Made by a program: the position numbers and the translations under genes. Under the pieces are notes generated by a model. It saw only the letters and a program-made list of their open reading frames with translations. It had not been told where the DNA came from and did not search any database. From Clostridiaceae bacterium (lineage in GTDB: Bacteria > Bacillota > Clostridia > Oscillospirales > QAMX01), in NCBI GenBank assembly GCA_016297585.1, contig JAEDGJ010000007.1:1-32958 (forward strand): a stretch of DNA of 32,958 nucleotides, read 5' to 3'. Of this stretch, positions 16,108 to 23,008 are shown piece by piece. Each line of letters begins with the position of its first letter. Position 1 is the first letter of the stretch.

Positions 16108-17211
16108 ATGGCTATTAAAATCGGTGTGGTCGGTATGGGCGGCATCGGCAAGACCCACAGCCGCTGCTACAAGAACGACGAGCTCGCGGAGCTCCGCGCG
16201 GTCTGCGATGTCGTGCCCGAGAAGGCGGACGCCGCGGCTGCCGAATTCGGCGTGAAGGCGTATTACTCCCTCGCGGATATGCTCGCGGGCGAGCCCGACC
16301 TCGACGTCGTGGACGTCACGACCTCCGGTTATGAGAACGGCTCCTGGCACTACGAGCCCGCGATGCAGGCCATGCGCGCCGGCAAGCATGTGTTCGTCGA
16401 GAAGCCGATCTCCAACGACGTCCGCGAGGCGCGCGAGATGGTCAAGTACGCCTATGACCACGATCTCTACCTCGCCTGCAACTTAAACCACTATTTCACC
16501 AAACCCGCCGACCGCGCCCGCGAGCTGATCAACGAGGGCAAGATCGGCGAGCCGGTGTACATCCTTCATAAGATGGGCTTCAACGGCGGCGACACCAAGT
16601 ACGGCGGCGTCGGCTCCCCGCGCTGGCAGAAGCCCTACTCCCACGCGAAGGCCTTCCTCTCCCATCCGTTCGCCGTCATGCGCTACTTCGGCGGCGAAAT
16701 CACCCATGTGCAGTGCTTCATGAACCGCGCCGGCGTCCGTTCGACCGCCGTCGATCCGATGTACTCCATCAACTCCATCCACTGCCGCTTTGAAAACGGC
16801 TCCGTCGGCTACCTGATCTCCCAGCGCGGCGACGCGATGTTCGGCCTCGGCGGCTGGTGGAGCTTCGAGATGGCCGGTACGAAGGGCACCTTCGTCATCG
16901 AGAACTGCGTCGAAAAGCTCTCCTACTGGGACGCGACGAAGGATCACGAGAATCCCAACCAGCCCGAGCCCGACGAGGTGCTCGACACCGGCATCAAGGA
17001 TTTCGGCACGACGTTTGCCACCCGTCTCCACGCGTTCCTCGAGGATCTGACGAACCAGGTCCCGAAGGAGCATCTGCGTTCCTCCGGCCGCGACGCGCTG
17101 GCCACGCTCGAATGCACCTTCGCGGCGATCCGGTCCTTCGAAGAGGGCGGCAGCCTCGTGCGCGTCGAGCCCGTCATCAATCTCCACGGCGACCCCAAGT
17201 ACGTCTGGTAA
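16108..17211 (+). CDS. Gfo/Idh/MocA family oxidoreductase, second copy (active-site Asp replaced)
   Basis: This 367-residue protein has the Rossmann motif VVGMGGIGKTHSRCY, then EKPISNDVREAREM with the catalytic-type Lys, then NLNHYFTKPADR. Where the first copy has PHSVDILRYFGG, this one has SHPFAVMRYFGG. The His is kept but the Asp is Ala, so proton relay must differ. It also has an extra segment around GGDTKYGGVGSPRWQK and a Trp-rich GLGGWWSFE region missing from the first copy. AAGGAGG precedes the ATG. It ends the locus, followed by a strong terminator. It may catalyse the reverse half-reaction of a two-step oxidation/reduction, or bind a larger substrate. Confidence 0.9.
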   Translation: MAIKIGVVGMGGIGKTHSRCYKNDELAELRAVCDVVPEKADAAAAEFGVKAYYSLADMLAGEPDLDVVDVTTSGYENGSWHYEPAMQAMRAGKHVFVEKPISNDVREAREMVKYAYDHDLYLACNLNHYFTKPADRARELINEGKIGEPVYILHKMGFNGGDTKYGGVGSPRWQKPYSHAKAFLSHPFAVMRYFGGEITHVQCFMNRAGVRSTAVDPMYSINSIHCRFENGSVGYLISQRGDAMFGLGGWWSFEMAGTKGTFVIENCVEKLSYWDATKDHENPNQPEPDEVLDTGIKDFGTTFATRLHAFLEDLTNQVPKEHLRSSGRDALATLECTFAAIRSFEEGGSLVRVEPVINLHGDPKYVW

Positions 17212-17235
17212 GCTCTCCGATTTTTCCATAAAACG

Positions 17236-17278
17236 GTTCAGGACGTCCGAAAAAATTTCGGGCGTCCTGAACTTTTTT
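17236..17278 (+). terminator. Intrinsic terminator of the sugar/polyol locus
   Basis: A 17-pair stem (17236-17252 with 17256-17272, one G-T pair), a 3-base loop and six T residues directly after it lie 24 bases past the last stop codon. Confidence 0.92.
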
Positions 17279-17503
17279 GTTTCCGGCGCAAAAGGGCGGT
17301 TTCCGGTTCCGCCGGGGAATGTAAAAACGGAAGAAAATCACATCCCGTGCCCGGGCGGCTCGGGAACCCGGGAAAACGCCCTGAAAATACCGTTTTCTGG
17401 AACTTACGGGCTTATGTCAAGCGGAATACCGGCAGCGCGCCGGAGTGCATTTCCGGCGAAAAAACGGGCTTTGAAAGGGCGGAAAACACAATATGTCGTG
17501 GTC
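17279..17503. other. Non-coding spacer upstream of spo0A
   Basis: No convincing gene was found between the terminator and the 0A-like box. A 73-codon open frame at 17347-17568 lacks a ribosome binding site and runs through the promoter, so it is not considered real. The right half becomes A+T-rich toward the spo0A promoter. Confidence 0.6.
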
Positions 17504-17510
17504 TGTCGAA
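17504..17510 (+). promoter_or_regulatory. 0A-like box (Spo0A binding site) upstream of spo0A
   Basis: TGTCGAA matches the known Spo0A recognition core TGNCGAA exactly. It lies 41 bases upstream of the -35 element and suggests autoregulation of spo0A. Confidence 0.6.
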
Positions 17511-17550
17511 TAAAAAACCACAAAATTTAGTGAAAAATCAAAAAAGGGGC

Positions 17551-17579
17551 TTGATTTATCTGGAATAATATGGTATATT
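17551..17579 (+). promoter_or_regulatory. Promoter of spo0A (sigma-A type, possible overlapping sigma-H type)
   Basis: TTGATT (17551-17556), 17 bases and TATATT (17574-17579) form a good sigma-A promoter. The overlapping sequence AGGGGCT (17545-17551) followed after 11 bases by GAAT (17563-17566) loosely resembles a sigma-H promoter, as known for spo0A in Bacillus. The sigma-H reading is tentative. Confidence 0.65.
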
Positions 17580-17621
17580 AGAACCAGCAACAAAAAACTA
17601 TATTTAATTGGAGGAAAAACT

Positions 17622-18416
17622 ATGCTGCAGTCTCACATTCGCGTGCTTCTGGTCGATTGTAATCAGGACTTCCGCACAAAACTGGCGGAGCGTCTCGAGA
17701 GAGAGCCGCGCATCGACGTCGTAGGCGCCGTAGCCGACGGCAACGAGGCGATACAGAAGACGGCGGAGCTTTCCCCGGATATCGTCATCATCGATATCAT
17801 GGTGCCGCCGCTGGACGGGCTGTACGCGATCCGTGAGATCCTCGCGCTGCAGCTTGTGAAGGTTCCGGCGTTCTATGTGCTGTCGCAGTTCATGTCGCAG
17901 GAGACGCTTTCCTACGCGGTGGGGCTGGGCATCAGCTACTTCATGATCAAGCCGTTCGACATCGAGGCGCTCGTGCAGCGCGTGCTGCAGCACGGACAGG
18001 CCGCGGGTGCCGCCGGAACGAGAAGGGCGGCTGCAAGACCGCTGCCGCCGGAGCTCGATATGGAGATCCGCGTGACGAACGTCATCCACGAGATCGGCGT
18101 TCCGGCGCATATCAAGGGGTATCAGTACTTACGGGATTCGATCATCATGACGATCAACGACATGGACGTCATCAACGCGATCACGAAGGTGCTGTACCCG
18201 ACGATCGCCAAGCGCTACAACACCACGTCGTCGCGTGTGGAGCGGGCGATCCGGCACGCCATCGAGGTCGCGTGGGATCGCGGCGACATCGAGGTGCTGC
18301 AGAGCTATTTTGGCTATACGGTGTCCAATATCAAGGGAAAACCCACAAATTCCGAGTTTATCTCGATGATTGCCGACCGCATCCGCCTGCAGATCAAGAG
18401 CGAGATCACGGCGTAA
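17622..18416 (+). CDS. spo0A: Sporulation transcription factor Spo0A
   Basis: This 264-residue two-domain response regulator is the master switch for entry into sporulation. The receiver domain (about 5-125) has the phospho-acceptor Asp58 (IVIIDIMVPPLDG), Ser in place of the conserved Thr (YVLSQF) and the Lys of MIKPFD. The usual acidic pair reads VDCN: Asp12 is kept, but the second acidic residue is Cys13. The C-terminal Spo0A_C domain (about 150-264) contains the DNA-recognition helix SSRVERAIRHAIEVAWDRG, nearly identical to other Spo0A proteins. GGAGG precedes the ATG, and an upstream 0A-like box implies autoregulation. spoIVB, often directly upstream in Clostridia, is replaced here by the sugar/polyol locus. 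Confidence 0.97.
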   Translation: MLQSHIRVLLVDCNQDFRTKLAERLEREPRIDVVGAVADGNEAIQKTAELSPDIVIIDIMVPPLDGLYAIREILALQLVKVPAFYVLSQFMSQETLSYAVGLGISYFMIKPFDIEALVQRVLQHGQAAGAAGTRRAAARPLPPELDMEIRVTNVIHEIGVPAHIKGYQYLRDSIIMTINDMDVINAITKVLYPTIAKRYNTTSSRVERAIRHAIEVAWDRGDIEVLQSYFGYTVSNIKGKPTNSEFISMIADRIRLQIKSEITA

Positions 18417-18455
18417 GCGGGCCAAGACGGCGTGGATAAATCCGTTTCGGACATG

Positions 18456-18540
18456 AAAAAACGCTGTCCCTTTCTCACCGGCCGGGGCTCGCCCTTTCGT
18501 TCTTTCGGGAAAAGGGCGCCGGGCGGGGGAGGGGACAGCG
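18456..18540. terminator. Large hairpin between convergent spo0A and trmD
   Basis: Outer arms CGCTGTCCC (18462-18470) and GGGACAGCG (18532-18540) enclose a second stem, GCCCTTT (18491-18497) with AAAGGGC (18511-18517). Six A residues at 18456-18461 give a T6 tract for minus-strand transcription, so it is best read as the terminator of the trmD operon. It has only a short T4 run on the plus side for spo0A. Confidence 0.75.
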
Positions 18541-18544
18541 GGTT

Positions 18545-19330
18545 TTATTCCGGATCGCCGAGATGCAGGTACAGCTCCTCGAGCGCGGCGGCTTCCTCGC
18601 GCGACAGCTTTGCGCCGCCGAGCAGCGACGGACGCCGCAGCAGCGTCCGCTTTAAGGACTCCCGCATCCGCCAGTCGACGATGCGGCCGTGATGTCCGGA
18701 CAGCAGCACGGGCGGCACCGCACGGCCGTGCCAGACCTCGGGACGCGTGTACTGCGGGTATTCCAGCAGGTTGTTCCAGTAGCTTTCGTCCGTGAAGCAG
18801 TTTTCCTCCGACAGCACGCCCGGCACCATCCGGCAGACGCAGTCGGCGACCGTCATCGCGGGCAGCTCGCCGCCCGTCAGGACGAAGTCGCCGATGGAGA
18901 TCTCCTCGTCCACGCATTCGTCGATGAACCGCTGGTCAACGCCCTCGTAATGGCCGCAGACGAGGATGAAGCGGCCGTAGGACAGAAGCCGGCGCGCCGT
19001 CTCCTGCGTGAAGGGCTGTCCCTGCGCGCTCATCAGGATGGTGTGGACATGTTCGCCCGCGGAGAGGTGCTGATGGCAGCGGAACAGCGGTTCCGCCAGC
19101 ATCACGAGCCCCTGTCCGCCGCCGTAGGGGTAGTCGTCGGTGCGCATGTTGCGTCCCGGCGCGAAGTCGCGGATGTTGGTCGCGCGGACGGAGATGATTC
19201 CCTTCGCGGCGGCGCGTCCGATGACGGACGTCTGCATGCAGGCGTCGATCATCGCGGGAAACAGCGTCATGATGTCGATTTTCATCAGCGCGTCGGGGTT
19301 GTCGGCCGGCGCGTAGCGTTCGGTCGCCAT
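18545..19330 (-). CDS. trmD: tRNA (guanine-N1)-methyltransferase TrmD
   Basis: This 261-residue SPOUT-family enzyme methylates G37 of tRNA using S-adenosylmethionine. Trefoil-knot motifs are present: YGGGQGLVMLAEPLF, LVCGHYEGVDQRF and IGDFVLTGGELPAMTVAD. The family normally starts MKIDIMTLFP, which here begins at residue 16. The GGAGG about 10 bases before the ATG at 19330 supports the longer form, giving an unusual 15-residue N-terminal extension. The gene starts 37 bases after rimM on the same strand, the standard pairing. Confidence 0.96.
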   Translation of the reverse strand: MATERYAPADNPDALMKIDIMTLFPAMIDACMQTSVIGRAAAKGIISVRATNIRDFAPGRNMRTDDYPYGGGQGLVMLAEPLFRCHQHLSAGEHVHTILMSAQGQPFTQETARRLLSYGRFILVCGHYEGVDQRFIDECVDEEISIGDFVLTGGELPAMTVADCVCRMVPGVLSEENCFTDESYWNNLLEYPQYTRPEVWHGRAVPPVLLSGHHGRIVDWRMRESLKRTLLRRPSLLGGAKLSREEAAALEELYLHLGDPE

Positions 19331-19367
19331 AGCGGGGAATCCTCCTTTCCCGGGATACGGTTCCCGG

Positions 19368-19868
19368 TTATTGTCCGTCGCCCATGCCGGGGATGGTTTC
19401 GACGGTGACGGTGCGGGAAGCAGGGTCGATGCCGCGCGTAAATTCGGGGCGTGCGGGGATCAGAATATCCCCGCCGGCGCTCTCGACGCGGTAGACGTCG
19501 CCCGCCGGAAGCGGCAGCAGCTCCGCCAGCCGGCCGATGACGGCGTTTTTCCGGAGGTCGAACACGTCGAAGCCGATGATGTCGGCGAGAAAGTACGTCC
19601 CCTCCGGCAGCTTCGCGTCGGCGCGGTCGAAATACACCGTGCGGCCGCGAAGCTTCATCGCGTCCTCGACCGTATCCACGCCCTCGAAGTGAATCAGCAC
19701 GAAGCGGGTGTGAACGCGCGCGGAGACGACGCGGCGGGGCTGCCCGTCGATGTACAGCGTCCGGAACTGCGTCAGAAAATCGGGCGAATCCGCCCAGGGG
19801 TCGACCTTGACGTCGCCGCGCACGCCGTGGGTGTTGATGATCGCGCCGGCGTCCAGCAGATCGGGCAT
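19368..19868 (-). CDS. rimM: Ribosome maturation factor RimM
   Basis: The 166-residue protein helps mature the head of the 30S subunit. It has the N-terminal RimM barrel (LLDAGAIINTHGVRGDVKVDPWAD, with the hallmark THGVRGDVKV) and the C-terminal PRC-barrel (GTYFLADIIGFDVFD, IPARPEF). The length is normal. AAAGGAG precedes the ATG at 19868. It is followed by trmD as expected, but rpsP and the KH-domain gene that usually lie upstream are absent, and lrgA occupies that position. Confidence 0.95.
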   Translation of the reverse strand: MPDLLDAGAIINTHGVRGDVKVDPWADSPDFLTQFRTLYIDGQPRRVVSARVHTRFVLIHFEGVDTVEDAMKLRGRTVYFDRADAKLPEGTYFLADIIGFDVFDLRKNAVIGRLAELLPLPAGDVYRVESAGGDILIPARPEFTRGIDPASRTVTVETIPGMGDGQ

Positions 19869-19892
19869 AGAGATCGTTCTCCTTTCCGGGTT

Positions 19893-20276
19893 TTATCCGC
19901 GCGCCGCCGGATCGCGCCGTCTGGCGATGCGCTGGCGCAGACGGACGAGCGCCTGCGCGGTGTGGCCGGTGATGGCGATGGTGGTAAAGGTCGTCGCGAT
20001 GCAGATGATGACGATCTTCCACCAGGAATCGGCGAGAATGTCGAGCAGGTTGACGATGCCGACCGCCGGGGGAATGAACATCAGCGGCATGATGGCGAGC
20101 AGAAAGTCGGCGGTCTTCTCGATATGCTCAAGCTTCAGAAGTCCGGAGCAGAGCACGGCAAACAGCAGCACGAGTCCGTAGACCGCCGCCGGGATCGGCA
20201 GCGGGATCAGCTCGTGGAGCAGCTCGCCGAGGTAATAAAACGCGCCGATCAGCAGGAATTGCAGCAGATATTTCAT
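19893..20276 (-). CDS. lrgA: CidA/LrgA family holin-like membrane protein
   Basis: The 127-residue protein is mostly membrane-embedded. The family pattern is clear: FLLIGAFYYLGELLHELIPLPIPAAVYGLVLLF, then LEHIEKTADFLLAIMPLMFIPPAVGI. It ends in an Arg-rich cytoplasmic tail. A TTG codon at 20288 would add four residues; ATG at 20276 matches the family start. No strong ribosome binding site is visible for either. LrgA proteins are associated with LrgB in murein hydrolase control and in pyruvate/overflow-metabolite transport. The LrgB partner is not adjacent but lies at 31587-32288 on the other strand. Confidence 0.88.
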   Translation of the reverse strand: MKYLLQFLLIGAFYYLGELLHELIPLPIPAAVYGLVLLFAVLCSGLLKLEHIEKTADFLLAIMPLMFIPPAVGIVNLLDILADSWWKIVIICIATTFTTIAITGHTAQALVRLRQRIARRRDPAARG

Positions 20277-20291
20277 AGCGTTTCCCAATCC

Positions 20292-20337
20292 AATAAAAGG
20301 GGGACGCGCGAAAAGGAAAACCGATTCCGCGCGTCCC
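20292..20337 (-). terminator. Terminator downstream of ilvE
   Basis: A perfect 10-base inverted repeat GGGACGCGCG/CGCGCGTCCC (20301-20310 with 20328-20337) is followed on the minus strand by CCTTTTATT. The T-run is short, so read-through into lrgA is possible. Confidence 0.6.
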
Positions 20338-20360
20338 GCAGCCTGTCAAAAAAGCGCGTG

Positions 20361-21422
20361 TCAGATCTTGACGACCCAGCCGAACGGATCCTTGGCACGG
20401 CCCCACTGGATGGCCGTCAGCTCGTCGTAGATCTTCTGGGTCAGCGGACCCGTCTTGAAGTCGGAGATCGTGACGGTCTTGCCCTCGTAGTAGAGCTCGC
20501 CGATCGGGGAGATGACCGCGGCGGTGCCGGTGCCGAAGGCTTCCTCCAGCTTGCCGTTCTCGGCGGCTTCCATCAGCTCCGCGATGCCGAGCTTGCGCTC
20601 CTCAACGGTGACGCCCCAGTAGCGCAGCAGCTCGATGACGGACTTGCGGGTGATGCCGGGCAGGATCGAGCCGCCAAGCGCCGGGGTGACGACCTTGCCG
20701 TCCAGCTTGAACGCGACGTTCATCGTGCCGACTTCCTCGACATACTTCTTCTCGGCGCTGTCGAGCCACAGAACCTGCGTATAGCCGAGCTTCATCGCCT
20801 TTTCCTGCGCGGCCAGCGAGATCGCGTAGTTCGCCGCGGCCTTCGTGAAGCCGGTGCCGCCGACGCTCGCGCGGGAATACTCGTCCTCGACGTAGATCTT
20901 GACCGGGTTGACGCCTTCGGGATAGTAGGCGCCGACCGGGGAGAGGATGATGACGAACTTGTAGGTCTTCGACGGATGCACGCCGACGCCGATGTCGGTC
21001 GCGAAGACGAACGGACGGATGTAGAGCGAGGTCTCGTAGGAGTGCGGCACCCAGTCGGCGTCCACGCGGACGAGCGTCTTGATCGCCTCGAGCACCAGCT
21101 CCTCGTCGAGCTGCGGGATGCACAGACGGCGGTCGGAGTTGTTCAGGCGCTTGATGTTTTCCGTCGGACGGAAGAGGGCCAGCGAGCCGTCCTCATGGCG
21201 GTAGGCCTTCATGCCCTCGAAGGTCTCCTGCGCGTAATGCAGGCACATCGTCGCCGGATCGAGCTCAAAGGGGGCGTAGGGGACGACTCTGGGGTCGTGC
21301 CAGCCGCGGCCTTCGGTGTAATCCATGACAAACATGTGGTCGGTGAAGTATTTGCCGAAACCCAGATGCGCTTCATCGGGCTTCTGCTTCGGGGTCGTGG
21401 TGCGGGTGATGCTGATCTGCAT
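20361..21422 (-). CDS. ilvE: Branched-chain amino acid aminotransferase
   Basis: The 353-residue PLP enzyme of fold type IV transaminates leucine, isoleucine and valine with 2-oxoglutarate. It belongs to the longer eukaryote-like branch (BCAT/IlvE of about 350 residues). Visible motifs include HYAQETFEGMKAYR, FRPTENIKRLNNS, SLYIRPFVFATD, the PLP-lysine region GGTGFTKAAANYA and the downstream EVGTMNVAF and GSILPGITRKSV. In-frame TTG (21437) and ATG (21431) codons exist upstream. GGAG at 21432-21435 with a 9-base spacing selects ATG at 21422. It lies 63 bases downstream of prs on the same strand and ends at a hairpin. Confidence 0.95.
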   Translation of the reverse strand: MQISITRTTTPKQKPDEAHLGFGKYFTDHMFVMDYTEGRGWHDPRVVPYAPFELDPATMCLHYAQETFEGMKAYRHEDGSLALFRPTENIKRLNNSDRRLCIPQLDEELVLEAIKTLVRVDADWVPHSYETSLYIRPFVFATDIGVGVHPSKTYKFVIILSPVGAYYPEGVNPVKIYVEDEYSRASVGGTGFTKAAANYAISLAAQEKAMKLGYTQVLWLDSAEKKYVEEVGTMNVAFKLDGKVVTPALGGSILPGITRKSVIELLRYWGVTVEERKLGIAELMEAAENGKLEEAFGTGTAAVISPIGELYYEGKTVTISDFKTGPLTQKIYDELTAIQWGRAKDPFGWVVKI

Positions 21423-21485
21423 AAAAGACATCTCCAAACTGTAGTATAGTCAGATAAAAGGGCGGAAAACCCGCTTTTTTCGGAA

Positions 21486-22697
21486 TTACTGAGCGGAAGA
21501 CTCGGAATGCGCCTGCTTTTCGCGGCGCAGGAGGTCGAGCTCGTGGCGCTCCAGAAGCTGGGCGATACGCTGGGACGGATTCAGGATATGGGAGATCGAT
21601 GTATCGTGATTCAGAATGTTGACGATATAGGCGATGTACTTGGACATGTCGACCTCGTGGTACCACGGGCGGGACAGGAGCTCCGGCGAGCGGTAGATCA
21701 GGTTGGTCGTGAACACGCCGTCGAACAGACCGGCGGAGTAGGCCTCGTCGAAGCGCTGGAGCCCTTCGCAGAACAGGCCGAACGTCGGGCAGATGAAGAT
21801 GCGGCGCGCCTTGCGGGCTTTGAGCTGCGCGGTGATGTCGAGGATGGAGTCGCCCGAGGAGACCATGTCGTCCACGATGACGACGTCCTTGCCCTCGACG
21901 TTGTCGCCGAGGAACATATGCGCGACGATCGGGTTCTTGCCGTTGACGATGCGGCTGTAATCGCGGCGCTTGTAGAACATGCCGAGGTCGAGATTCAAGA
22001 CCGACGAATAGTAGATGCAGCGGGACATCGCGCCTTCGTCGGGGGAGATGATCATCATGTGGTCGCGGTCGATGACGATGTCGGGGATCGTCCGGACGAG
22101 CGCCTTGATGAACTGGTACGTCGGCTGAACGTTTTCGAAACCGGAGAGGGGGATGGCGTTCTGTACGCGCGGGTCGTGCGCGTCGAAGGTGATGATGTTT
22201 TCGACGCCCATGCGCACAAGCTCCTGCAGCGCGACCGCGCAGTCGAGGGATTCGCGCGCCGAGCGGCGGTGCTGACGGCCTTCGTAGAGCATGGTCATGA
22301 TGACCGTAATGCGGCGGGCCTTGCCGGCTGCGGCGCCGATGATGCGCTTTAAGTCCTGAAAATGGTCGTCGGGGCTCATCGGGACGTCCTGATCGTACAT
22401 ACGGTAGGTAACGCCGTGATTGAAGACGTCGCAGATGATGTACAGGTCGTAGCCGCGGATGGTTTCGGTGATCAGCGCCTTGGCCTCGCCGCTGCCGAAG
22501 CGCGGGCAGTGCGTGTCGATCAGGTAGCTGTCGCGCAGATAGCCGTTGGAAAGGGACTGGGGGCCGGACGCCATTTCGCGCCGCCAGCCGTGGATGTAAT
22601 TGTCTACCGATGCCGCAAGCTGCTCGCAGCCCCGCATGCCGATGATCCCGAGCGCGCCTACCGGCATCGTATACAAATTGTCGTAACCGTCAGCCAT
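21486..22697 (-). CDS. prs: Ribose-phosphate pyrophosphokinase (PRPP synthetase), extended clostridial form
   Basis: The 403-residue protein makes PRPP from ribose-5-phosphate and ATP. The ATP-loop motif RQHRRSARES corresponds to the canonical RQDRK..R, ITFDAHDPRVQ to the DLH...QIQ segment with its catalytic His, and VVIVDDMVSSGDSI to the PRPP-binding loop. It is nearly 90 residues longer than standard PRPP synthetases, with extra N-terminal sequence and a C-terminal tail containing DLLRREKQAHSESSAQ. A longer open frame to 22817 exists, but GGAGG just upstream and the MADGYDNLYTMPVG start favour 22697. Confidence 0.92.
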   Translation of the reverse strand: MADGYDNLYTMPVGALGIIGMRGCEQLAASVDNYIHGWRREMASGPQSLSNGYLRDSYLIDTHCPRFGSGEAKALITETIRGYDLYIICDVFNHGVTYRMYDQDVPMSPDDHFQDLKRIIGAAAGKARRITVIMTMLYEGRQHRRSARESLDCAVALQELVRMGVENIITFDAHDPRVQNAIPLSGFENVQPTYQFIKALVRTIPDIVIDRDHMMIISPDEGAMSRCIYYSSVLNLDLGMFYKRRDYSRIVNGKNPIVAHMFLGDNVEGKDVVIVDDMVSSGDSILDITAQLKARKARRIFICPTFGLFCEGLQRFDEAYSAGLFDGVFTTNLIYRSPELLSRPWYHEVDMSKYIAYIVNILNHDTSISHILNPSQRIAQLLERHELDLLRREKQAHSESSAQ

Positions 22698-22761
22698 AAA
22701 ACGTATCCTCCGTTTTTTCTCATGATAAAAACTTCGTATTACGCGGATGTATTCCGTATAC

Positions 22762-22790
22762 AGGATACCACGAAAACCGCTTTTTTTCAA
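22762..22790 (-). promoter_or_regulatory. Promoter for prs-ilvE
   Basis: On the minus strand TTGAAA (22790-22785), 17 bases and TATCCT (22767-22762) lie 65 bases upstream of the prs ATG. Confidence 0.6.
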
Positions 22791-22884
22791 GGGTGGGAAC
22801 CCGATTTTAATGCACAAATTTAACCTGCCGCAAAAGAGGATTTTTGCTTTCCGCCGGTTTTTCGCAAATGGACACAGAATGACG

Positions 22885-22913
22885 TTGAAATGTGCCGCAT
22901 TTTGTGATACAAT
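22885..22913 (+). promoter_or_regulatory. Promoter for the nagB-like/aldolase unit
   Basis: TTGAAA (22885-22890), 17 bases and TACAAT (22908-22913), preceded by TG, make a good sigma-A promoter about 95 bases upstream of the nagB-like start. It is divergent from the prs promoter; the space between the two holds nothing else recognisable. Confidence 0.7.
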
Positions 22914-22926
22914 GCGGTAAAGGGTT

Positions 22927-22970
22927 CGGGCCTTCCGGGGGTTTCCCCCGAAAAAAGGGGGAAAAGCCCG
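22927..22970 (+). other. Structured 5' leader with competing hairpins
   Basis: CGGGGG-TTT-CCCCCG (22936-22950) and TTTCCCCC/GGGGGAAA (22942-22949 with 22957-22964) share the same C-run and cannot form together. An outer CGGGC/GCCCG pair (22927-22931 with 22966-22970) encloses both. There is no T-run, so it is not a terminator. Confidence 0.5.
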
Positions 22971-23008
22971 CCTGCCCGTCTTTTCAATTTACAACGGAGG
23001 AATCATCC

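Noticed and set aside
17347..17568. 73-codon open frame upstream of spo0A
   Set aside because: No ribosome binding site, no recognisable domain, and it overlaps the 0A-like box and the spo0A promoter.
19371..21449. 692-codon open frame on the plus strand across rimM, lrgA and ilvE
   Set aside because: Spans three well-supported minus-strand genes and has no domain or ribosome binding site.
21437..21485. Possible terminator between prs and ilvE
   Set aside because: The inverted repeat (AAGCGG.../CCGC) is too short and weak to call; the genes are probably co-transcribed.
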